This document shows, in pieces, positions 46,302 to 64,000 of a stretch of DNA of 64,000 bases. The first letter of the stretch is position 1, and the number at the start of each line of letters is the position of its first letter. The DNA comes from Axinella damicornis (taxonomy: Eukaryota; Porifera; Demospongiae; Axinellida; Axinellidae). A program made the translations under genes and the position numbers. The DNA lies in contig OZ007510.1 of the NCBI GenBank assembly GCA_963931865.1, positions 1,945,205-2,009,204 of the forward strand. The letters are read 5' to 3'. The notes beneath the pieces were generated by a model. It saw only the letters and a program-made list of their open reading frames with translations, did no database searches and had not been told where the DNA came from.

Positions 46302-46710
46302 TTCTACACTATATTATTTGTGGTACTGTTGATTTATTATACTAAACCAATATACACTTCTGGAATATTAACAGCAGAATTTTATTATTGCAGCTGCTGC
46401 ATTTCACCTTGTGTAACTCCCCTTACAATGATTGTATACATGTCAATCTTGTCATAATATTTATTTGCTGCAATCGGTGCCACGTATGTGCATGGCATAT
46501 CTGCCTAGCTTGTAAGTTCTATCAATGTTGAATGAGCATCTGCGTACTGTGAAACCATTAATGCAAGTATTCAGCAAAATAAATAGAGGCATGAATGAAT
46601 TATAGGAAGGTACACACAGCTCAAAGCACATGCAGCTGCGTCAACATCACAACCCAGCAAGGTTCAAAAGCATGAATGGCTAACATAGTCAATTTTAATA
46701 CAGCAGCTTC
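46302..46710. other. Convergent 3' region of TGF-beta and STIP1 with overlapping poly(A) signals
   Basis: AATAAA on the plus strand at 46578-46583 serves the TGF-beta transcript. TTTATT at 46460-46465 and near 46333 and 46381 reads AATAAA on the minus strand and could serve STIP1. If both are used, the two 3' UTRs overlap by over 100 bp. Confidence 0.5.
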
Positions 46711-56403
<9,693 letters not shown>

Positions 56404-56695
56404 CTCTGGAGGCACTTCTCTAGCAGACTCGGTCACCTGAAACTCGCTGAATTATTATCTGATAGCCTCAAACTCGATCACCACGTGGAACTTTCCAGAA
56501 GGAATAGTCACGCCCACATGCGCAAATTAGTCAGGGCGGTAGTGTCGTTCCCATGTTTTTCTGAAGTGGCCTGGGAACGTGACTAGGCTTGCAGCTGGCG
56601 CGGGCCGCTACCTGCTGTACTGTAGAATTTTACCATGGGACATGTCACCTGAAGATTGGCGTCACTGCTGCTGATGATACACCAGCTGGAGCACT
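56404..56695. promoter_or_regulatory. Divergent promoter region, STIP1 / XRCC3
   Basis: These 292 bp separate the two start codons. It contains the heat-shock element at 56488-56500 and a copy of the GTTCCCA...TGGGAAC palindrome at 56545-56590. No TATA box is seen. Confidence 0.6.
56488..56500. promoter_or_regulatory. Heat-shock element (HSF binding site)
   Basis: GAActTTCcaGAA is a perfect three-unit alternating nGAAn array, the HSF1 consensus. It is 85 bp upstream of the STIP1 ATG, which fits a known heat-inducible co-chaperone gene. It may also influence XRCC3 on the other side. Confidence 0.75.
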
Positions 56696-59600
56696 ATGAG
56701 CGTGAGTGGGGCACCGGAGAAGCCAGTCTCTTGTCTGGACCTTCATCCCCGCATTCACTCGGCTCTGAAAAAAGGTCTCAGCCAGCTACACTGTGACCCC
56801 TGGCTGATTATTCTTCGTATGGTGCTTTGTCTCCATCTTCCACTAATATGCCCTTACACATACACCACACATACACCACACATACTAGCTGGCCTCCATC
56901 ACTTGAGTTCCATCCTTGTTTATTCCTCCGGTGACCTCGTCAGGAGGACTGGACTCTCACGTCCAGACGTCCGCTCCCTTCTGCTGGTTGCATCCAAGGC
57001 TCTGCTCTCCACACCCCTCACCCTCACTGCGCTCCAGATGTACCAGGGGGAAGCTCAGGAGTACCACCAGGGTACGTACCAATAGTGTTACAGAACACCT
57101 AGACCTCTGGGATTCTATATTACAATAAATAACAGCTATGTAGTGCTATTACATAAATATATACATGGTTATTGGTCCGGCAGGAAGTACTTACTTTAAG
57201 TATGGGTAACGGACACGCATGCGTGGCCCTGGCCCTAATAACCCATTGGCCTACTTCCTGCCGGACCAAATAACCACATCGTAATTATATTTTACGCTAC
57301 CCTATGGTGGATCATATCACCTGATAATCCAGAACACCACCAATTGCAAAGGCACAGCGGATGGCTGTAACTTGTGGAGAAGCTATAGTCCGCAGTTTGG
57401 GGGAAGCGGCTGGTCTAGTGGTCGAGCTACATCAAATCATTGCAGCAGTCGATTCATGAAATCAGTACCTAGCTATATACGGTTATACATCCATAAGAAA
57501 TCACAACTGCCCGGAACGACAGGAAATTATTAACAGGTGTCCCCATGGTCTGAAATACCTGCATTTCCCTTATTCGTAATGGTGCAATGGGGAATGAAGA
57601 AGAATGCAGGTGACGTGATTCCTCTCCTTGTAGGATGGCTGAGCACCGGTTGCCCCGTGCTGGACAAGGCACTGCACGGGGGGCTGCTGGTCCCAGGTAT
57701 CACAGAGATCGCTGGTACCAGTGCTGCAGGAAAGACCCAGCTATGTCTACAGCTGTGTCTGACTGTGCAGCTGCCCAGAGAGAAGGGAGGGCTGGAGGGA
57801 GGTAGGCACAGGCACATCACACTCCAATCAGTCTATACATGTAGTGCAGATCCGATTATTGTAACATGCTAAAGCTTCTACAGTCTTCCTAACTGTTCTG
57901 TTTTTGAGTGCTGAATTCAGTCAAGCTTTTACAGCAGATTGTACATGTATTATGCTAGCTCATGCTTTTCTGTGCCTACTGTGCATGCTGGCATAAACCT
58001 TGACAAGAGATAATTATAGCTCTTGTTTTGGCCGCAGTTTTTGCTGTCTGTAATTGTACCATGCTTTCCGGATACGACTATGTGACAACCTTAGTGCATG
58101 TGTGATAGTGATCCATCATCAAATTTAATATGTTGTTCAGCAGTTGTCACTATCCTAGCTTGACCATTGATTGAGTGCCACAGTAACCCAACTCTTTTGG
58201 CTTTCTCTCTGAAATATTAGGCTCATGCAGGACATGTTTAAAATTACTATGATATCAGAAAGTCGGTGATGCTAGCCTCATTTCAGCCTGGGAATGAGGC
58301 TAACATGCTTTTTTGACTCACCATTCTCATGCATGGTCAGGCATCCAGCAATACAAAAGGGTTTCGGGTTATTGAGGAGTGGTTATACTAATGCATGGTA
58401 TTAACATCGCTGCAGGTGCTGTGTACATCTCCACAGAGGATGTCTTTCCCAACAAGAGGCTTCAGCAGCTGACAGAGCTGTTTGTGAGGAAGCACAGAGA
58501 ACTGGGACTGAGTACACAGCAGCTGTCTGACAACATCTACGTGGAGCATGCAGCAACCATCGTAAGAGAGTTAATTTCCTCATATATTCCGGTTAACTCC
58601 CGTCTCCTCTTCCTTCTCTCACTTTGTTTCTAGTCCTTTCCTTTCTCTGTTACAGTTCAGAGGTTTATTTGCACCTCTCACTGATGTGTTATCATCACAG
58701 AATGTGTGTCTTCTCTGCAGTCCTCCCTCAGTGTGCAGCTGCAGTACAAACTCCCCTCCCTCCTCTCCCAGCGGCATGTGAGGCTGGTCGTGGTGGACTC
58801 CATGGCCGCCCTCTTCAGGGTAGAGTTCTCTGGTGCACAGGCCTCACAGAGGGCACAGCTGCTCCGTTCATTTGGGGCCCAGCTCAGGAGGCTCAGTGAC
58901 TCCTTCTCAACAGCTGTAGTCTGTGTGAATCAGGTGAGTTGTAGCTGCAAGCTGTAGCATGATGTGAAGCAAACTGCATCAGGTATTCAGTATGGAACTG
59001 CTCCGACTCAGCTCAATTTTGTGAAGCGCAGTACTCACTTAGTGGTTATCATGACATTTGGCATGACTTGAACTTGACCATCTCTAGCACTCAAACCTTC
59101 CACCATAGGTGCCACCAAGCTATAGTGGTCTGCAGACAGTGCAGAGCCTCTTTACTTTCCTCTGATAGCTCTAATGTATGAATGTTGATGACCAGTAGGC
59201 TGAGTATAAATAACCATGCAGGACTGTCATTATGTGCTCCTGATATAACTATCTATACTTTGTGGCTACAAGGCTGATAGTTCTTTGTATGCTGGCAGGG
59301 GAGTTTGAGTTGGGCTGCTCTGTCCCAACTCATTTCTTGCTTATTTTCTTTGGTACAGGTCACAGCAGCAATAGGTACTGGGAATGGCAAAGGAGGAGGA
59401 GAGGGAGGAGGAGTAGGGGTGAGGCCTGCTCTGGGGCTGGCATGGGCGGACATGGTGACTGTGAGGCTAATGATGCTTAGGGAGGAGGGGGTGGAAGATG
59501 GGGAAGAACAGCAGAAGGTCAGTCATGTGATGTAAATTAATGTGCAGATGTGCAAATGCAGCAGGTATCATGTATAATAGTGTCAGACCAATCACATTCT

Positions 59601-59862
59601 AGTCCACACGTTCTCCCGCTTTTCTGTCACTTTAATGATAATGCATGCACACCATATTTTAGTCAGTGACCACTGACAACACACACACACACATACACCC
59701 ACACCCACACCCACACACATACACCCACACCCACACCAGAGTCCTACCCGGGCATTAAGAACACTGCGGGTGCTGCTGGCTCCCCACCTCCCACCTACAA
59801 CAGTGCAGTACTACATTGACTCAGATGGTCTCCACGGGGTGGAGGAACCTCACAGCAGCTAG
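56696..59862 (+). CDS. XRCC3: RAD51 paralogue XRCC3, 7 exons
   Basis: XRCC3 is a RAD51 paralogue that works with RAD51C in homologous recombination repair and Holliday junction handling. Exons 56696-56774, 56889-57071, 57634-57801, 58416-58561, 58721-58933, 59359-59517 and 59740-59862 join in phase to 356 residues; human has 346. The N-terminal helix-hairpin-helix region reads [20 protein letters not shown]. Walker A is GTSAAGKT (about 115-122), Walker [10 protein letters not shown] (about 214-222). [28 protein letters not shown] and [13 protein letters not shown] follow. The end [19 protein letters not shown] matches the human C-terminus. Exon 1's donor (GTCTCA) is weak but fits the phase. 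All catalytic motifs are intact. It shares its promoter region with STIP1. Confidence 0.95.
57168..57275. mobile_element. GGTCCGGCAG MITE-like element (full copy)
   Basis: Terminal inverted repeats ATTGGTCCGGCAGGAAGTAC and GTACTTCC-like CTACTTCCTGCCGGACCAAA frame about 100 bp, with internal GGACACGCATGCGTGG. A second copy at 62312-62410 shares the ends and centre. It is in XRCC3 intron 2. Confidence 0.75.
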
Positions 59863-61180
59863 GACAATGAAGAGAGCAACTCCAGTTGTATGACAAGCTT
59901 GCTGTAGGCCCTCTCCCACTAGGGAAGTGTGAGTAAAAGCAGAAAGCAAGCTTCCTCTTGTACACCATGCAGTCTCAATAACATTCCTGGAATCCAACCT
60001 ATAAGTATGGGCATTACACTACTAAGTATAGCTGCCTTGTGGATATTGTACAGTCATGTATGTCCCATGTTAATGTATTGTGGCATCCAACTGACAATAT
60101 TGTACTAGTATGAGAGTACAGAACAGCCTGTGTATACACTAATTGCTACCACCTACTGTTACTTGTGTCTGCACGACTTGAGAGTTGCTCTGGGCAGATG
60201 TATAGGAGTCTTGAAAGTGGGGAGCTTCCAGTGGTGGTGACAGGAAGGTGCTTTGTAGTCGGCTACTTCAGGGGACCCTGGGGTTCAATTGCAAGGCTTG
60301 TCAAGTATGTCCGACTTGTGGATTGCTCATCAACAAATTAATTCCGAAAGAGTTCTTGACACACATGTCAGTTTGCCTACAAGTAGTGACAGGATTCTGG
60401 CCAAATTCTTGGCTAATCAAAAAGGAGGAGTGGAGGCATTTGAACTAAGGGAAGAAATCATATTTCTCTCCAAGGTTTGTCTCAACACCTACACGTAGCC
60501 TGGAAGGAATTGAGAGATCAGTGGAACACAAAAGAAACAGTCTGGAGGGGAGATAGGAATAACGGAGTTGCAGCACACATGGGACCACGATCAGAGTGGA
60601 CTGCATTGACCTGGAAGCACTAGCAGATCATAGATCAGGAACCCTACTACTGCAGGAGATCATCGGTTCCGGGATATACAAAATACCTATAATACATCCT
60701 TCAGTATTTGTATTTCAGTGGTCAGCTTCGGATGCAAGAATGCACCAGACAGGTACAGGAGTCACGTCGCTTGTTACAGTAATTCTGGAATAGAAACTCG
60801 GGTCAACTTTTGATGGAGCCAGTGAGAAGTGTCGGCTGGAGTCAAGATCCATGATGCTATACAGGTATGCTGCTGACGGAAGGGAGGAGCCTATCTTTCT
60901 GGGTAGAATATGTCCAAATGTATACTGTGTTATACATGACTTCAAATTCTAAGGCCCTACACTAATTACATTTGAATGGAAAAGCAAACAGCTCTACATA
61001 CATGTGCAATGCAAAGTGGAAACTGACTCGGGCCTCACCCTCCTTCCAAAGCTCATATCTATCTCACAGAATTCATGGAAAGCCCACTGTCTCTTCCAAC
61101 TAACGTCGAAATGTCCTTGCCTCTTCACTGAGCGGCAGAGGTAATTAGTATCCGCACTGCCCGTGGCTAGTTTCAAATAT
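59863..61180. other. Region downstream of XRCC3 with unassigned coding-like pieces
   Basis: No gene can be supported. A plus frame at 60289-60498 contains RILAKFLANQKGGVEAFELR. A minus frame at about 60945-60715 and another at 61144-61035 (VKRQGHFDVSWKRQWAFHEF, then a GTGAGG donor-like site) look somewhat coding. I recognise no family, and they do not join. Confidence 0.3.
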
Positions 61181-61192
61181 TTTTGGCGGGAA
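61181..61192. promoter_or_regulatory. E2F-type site 1
   Basis: TTTTGGCGGGAA is an exact match to the E2F consensus. A second identical site is 74 bp downstream. Confidence 0.5.
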
Positions 61193-61266
61193 GTCTAGGT
61201 CAGGTGGCACGCGCATGCGCAACAGGATGCATCCGGTTTGGACTTAAATACTGATTTTGTAGCAAG

Positions 61267-61278
61267 TTTTGGCGGGAA
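61267..61278. promoter_or_regulatory. E2F-type site 2
   Basis: TTTTGGCGGGAA, identical to the site at 61181, ends 6 bp before an ATG at 61285. Paired E2F sites are typical of cell-cycle promoters, but no complete gene follows. Confidence 0.5.
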
Positions 61279-61284
61279 GTCGGG

Positions 61285-61416
61285 ATGGCGTGTTCGCTTG
61301 CAGACTGGGGTCTGAACATTGCCTCCCCAATAACCGAGTACGAGGTCGGGCCCCTCCGTACATACCGGTTCTCGACTTCCCCGCCTAGCAGCCGGAGTAC
61401 GCCGGTTCCCATCTGA
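61285..61416 (+). CDS. Small ORF or orphan first exon after E2F sites
   Basis: The ATG at 61285 (context GGGATGG) opens a 43-codon frame starting MACSLADWGLNIASPITEYE and ending with a TGA at 61414. The composition is protein-like (serine/proline-rich C-terminal half), and its position right after two E2F sites suggests a translation start. It resembles no family I know. It overlaps a 5S-like sequence, which argues against coding. The remaining exons, if any, were not found up to 62.8 kb. Confidence 0.25.
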   Translation: MACSLADWGLNIASPITEYEVGPLRTYRFSTSPPSSRSTPVPI

Positions 61417-61496
61417 CCACCGAAGCTAAAGGTGTCTGGTAGAAAGCAGGTCGCCCTCCTGTGATTCCAGGCACGCCTATCCAGCGCTTCTGAGGC
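61383..61496 (+). ncRNA. 5S rRNA-like sequence, divergent
   Basis: TTCCCATCTGACCACCGAAG followed by CTAA resembles the loop region of 5S rRNA before box A, and AGGTCGCCCTCCTGTGATTC plus CAGGC resembles the region after box C. The ends GCCTAGCAGC and GCTTCTGAGGC can pair as a terminal stem, giving 114 nt against about 120. It is too divergent to be a normal 5S gene. A pseudogene or 5S-derived repeat is more likely. A T-rich stretch follows at 61551. Confidence 0.3.
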
Positions 61497-61965
61497 TTAC
61501 ACTTCGGTGTCTGACCTGTCACGGAGGGATGGGTGTGTTGCTAGGTTGTATTTTTTTTCCTTCTTTTTTTTATCTTTTTTTTTTTATGCAGCACCTGCTG
61601 GGCTTTCATTGCATGATTCATCTTTTACTATCCAAGTTAGCTAAATTTTATTCTTATGAAAATGCCAAAACTATAATGCATTGTATATAGCAAGCCATAG
61701 CCTAATTCCTTTTCTTACATGTAAGTTACTATCCATGCAGTTAGCTAGCTACAAGCTAGCTACAGAGTAGCTAAAATTAATGTGCTTTTAGTAACCCCTT
61801 TACTAAAGTAAACTAGCTAACACTCCAAATATGCCACTAAGATAGCACTGATTATGACTACTGGTACTGTACATATCCTTGGTCAGTTCTCGGTGTGCCC
61901 ATACAATTGGGGTGGTTTTTGAAGGCCTGTAGAAGGCTCCAGGCTATGCACATATGAGCTGGCTT

Positions 61966-62028
61966 TCTCACTGCCCAGTCTGTAGCACATACCATATATG
62001 GTATGTGCTACAGACTGGGCGGTGAGAT
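61966..62028. repeat. Perfect palindrome 1
   Basis: CCCAGTCTGTAGCACATACC-ATA is followed directly by its exact inverse, and the flanking TCTCACTG/CGGTGAGA extends the pairing. As RNA or single-stranded DNA it would form a hairpin with almost no loop. Confidence 0.85.
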
Positions 62029-62029
62029 A

Positions 62030-62083
62030 GGTGTTGGGATAAGCAGCATGACTGTATACAGTCATGCTGCTTATCCCAACACC
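62030..62083. repeat. Perfect palindrome 2
   Basis: GGTGTTGGGATAAGCAGCAT plus GACTGTA and its exact inverse make a 54-bp palindrome without a spacer, 1-2 bp after the first palindrome. The two palindromes have unrelated sequences. Confidence 0.9.
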
Positions 62084-62311
62084 ACCTCATTTCTGGAACA
62101 AATCGTATTCTATAGAGCATAGATAGAAGAACCCTGGGTTGGGGAGGAGATAGTGTGGTTTCTCTGAAGGACATGCTCTATTTAATTTGAGCTATAGGAT
62201 GTGGTTGCACTGCATTGCACATGTACATGTATACAACTAGCTAGCTGTTGCTAGGATAATATTTCTGTTCAACTGTGACAATAATGAGCTGGTGTATTAT
62301 TCAACGTGGAT

Positions 62312-62410
62312 ATTGGTCCGGCAGAAGTACATACTTTAATGCAACGGACAAGCATGCACATTCAGCACTGGCCCTATAACCCATTGCCCCACTTTCTGCC
62401 GGACCAATAG
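62312..62410. mobile_element. GGTCCGGCAG MITE-like element (second full copy)
   Basis: TATTGGTCCGGCAGAAGTAC and CTTTCTGCCGGACCAATA frame about 99 bp. The centre (GGACAAGCATGC, CTGGCCCTATAACCCATTG) matches the copy at 57168-57275, so the two are one family with a consistent length of about 100 bp. Confidence 0.75.
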
Positions 62411-62838
62411 CCATGCACTTAAATTATTTGAAGTCATGCATCACATTGGGATACACAATGTATCCGGCCTATTATAATAAAATGACATGGGGGGAGATCC
62501 ACATGCACACGCTGAGGTTACTGGATCTGTTAAAGAGAGTAATCCAATCCTCCCAATGGACAGACATACAATGCTCTGCATTAAAGAAGAATGCATGTCA
62601 TCGACAGTACAACAACTACTTTTAACAGCCGCTAGCTATATAGGCTGGGAATAAAGCTCATAGCACATAAAAATAACATCGCCGGAACATTCGCACAAAC
62701 AAACATTGTACACAGAATCATAATACTGAGTTTCCAAGGTATATGAACACAGGAATCTGTGAAAAGGATGAAAGTGGAGGAGGCCTAGGAGAAATAAAAG
62801 CAGTCTGGATTTCTGGAGTACATGACATGAAGTAAATG

Positions 62839-63721
62839 TCATGTGACCGGCTCAGTGGATCTTCCTGGCCGGCATGGGGCTACCCACCTGAGCCTTCTTC
62901 TGTCTTCCCTTGGCCTTTTGCTAGAAGGGGAGGCCTCTGACGTGGTGATCAGCTTCTTGGCATTGCTGGAGCTGTCTAACTTGTATCCGTCCACTGATTC
63001 TGTCATACCTGCACAGAAGTGACTGGATGACTACGTATAAAAACATTAATTTGCCCATGGTCTGATCATCACCACCATGCATCAAATTTCCCTCATCCTC
63101 CTCCCGCCTCTTCCTCCCTTATAGGCTTCCGTGTATGCATGAGAATGAAGAAGGCAGCAGTAACATTGAGTGGTACAGATGGAATTGGGATTCGGAGAAG
63201 ATGAAGAAGCTTCCATAAAATACGTACACAAGGTAATATTGTGTTGTCCATGATCCATGATTACATTCAAGTAGAAAGAAAACATTAGTTTAACCGCTGA
63301 CTAGAAATGTTCTTGAGACTAGCAAGAAGAGGAGGGAAGAGGAGGAGGGAGGAAAGAGGGAAGGAGGAAGGATGAGAGAGGACGGAAAAGATGGAGGAGA
63401 GTGGAGGAGGAGGAGGTTGGGAAAAGGAGGGAGAGGAGGAGGAGGAGAAGAAAAGAGGAGGGGGGAGGGAGGATGGAGTTGAGGAGAAAGACAAGTTGTA
63501 CCAAACTGATGACCTTCTAGTTGAGGCATGGTGTTGCATGCAGCGACAGTAATTTAACGTACCTCTCTCCACGTCTTCCTTTACTCTTTGGCTTTCTCTC
63601 TCAAGTGCATCTATCCACTGCTTCTTGACCTCTGCACTCTCGGCATAGATGATGATCCACTTGTCCTTAGCCTGGTTGTCCATTCTCCAAGCATTCTTTA
63701 CTGTACTGTTCCCATGCAGGA
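62839..63721 (-). CDS. 3' end of a PH-domain protein, probably a Rho-family GEF (partial)
   Basis: Two exons are visible, 63721-63563 and 63008-62839; the gene continues past the right edge. The first encodes the end of a PH domain: VKNAWRMDNQAKDKWIIIYA, then SAEVKKQWIDALERESQRVK, with the invariant tryptophan in the C-terminal helix (KKQWIDAL). The second reads MTESVDGYKLDSSSNAKKLI and a basic tail to a TGA at 62839-62841. The arrangement of PH helix followed by RVKED resembles Dbl-type guanine nucleotide exchange factors, but no DH domain is in view. A strong acceptor (CCTCCCCTTCTAG) at about 62935 would switch the tail to another frame ending MPARKIH, so the C-terminus is uncertain. Confidence 0.6.
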
Positions 63722-64000
63722 CTGCACAAAGACACAACAGTTATAGATAGATAGACAGACAGAATAATTTTTGTGACAGGAAATATTCCTTATCAGCGAT
63801 AGTGCTGGTTTTATGAGTGTCCTGCATGTATAAGGCATGCAGGCTCTAGCAACACTGAGGCTCAAGTTACAGGAGTACTCCAGGTGAGGATGGAAAAGTA
63901 CCAGATAAGCTCTTCTCTTGCATGACGTTCATTTAAATTATACATCCTCACAGGTTTCACCAAAGTGAGTGCATGGTTAGTATCCTGACTAGTTTTCTGT

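Overview
The window is animal nuclear DNA. Nine multi-exon protein genes can be assembled with GT-AG introns and in-phase joins. They include animal-type families: a TGF-beta ligand, MARK/Par-1 kinase with a KA1 tail, aftiphilin, GPR137, SETD9-like, PDRG1, STIP1 and XRCC3. Proteins are clearly orthologous to human ones but divergent. Introns are often tiny (31, 46 and 63 bp seen) and intergenic spaces short, while many introns are filled with minisatellites, microsatellites and short fold-back elements. This suits an early-branching, compact animal genome such as a sponge; that placement is inference.

Layout, left to right: aftiphilin (-, 314-4927); GPR137-like membrane protein (+, 5105-11786); PDRG1 prefoldin-like protein (-, 11971-13372); MARK kinase (+, 13901-36183, with a 200-N assembly gap that probably hides one kinase exon); SETD9-like SET protein (-, 37648-44938); TGF-beta ligand (+, 45076-46301); STIP1/HOP co-chaperone (-, 46711-56403); XRCC3 (+, 56696-59862); and the 3' end of a PH-domain gene (-, to 63721, continuing off the right edge). 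The strand alternates at every step, giving four head-to-head pairs with 137-528 bp between start codons and tail-to-tail pairs between them.

Regulatory signals that can be read are a perfect three-unit heat-shock element between STIP1 and XRCC3, a TATA box in front of the TGF-beta gene, two E2F-type sites near 61.2 kb, and AATAAA signals after GPR137, MARK and the TGF-beta gene. The genes do not form one pathway. Aftiphilin (clathrin traffic), GPR137 (lysosomal membrane), MARK (polarity), TGF-beta (signalling), STIP1/PDRG1 (chaperone systems) and XRCC3 (recombination repair) are housekeeping or developmental genes that happen to be adjacent.

The non-coding space is the less explained part. 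It holds at least three short palindromic repeat families with several copies each, a 420-bp inverted-repeat element flanked by TTAA, two further long fold-back elements inside the SETD9 intron, two perfect palindromes side by side near 62.0 kb, a decayed reverse transcriptase fragment, and roughly ten minisatellite arrays. I saw no CRISPR array, convincing tRNA gene or bacterial feature.
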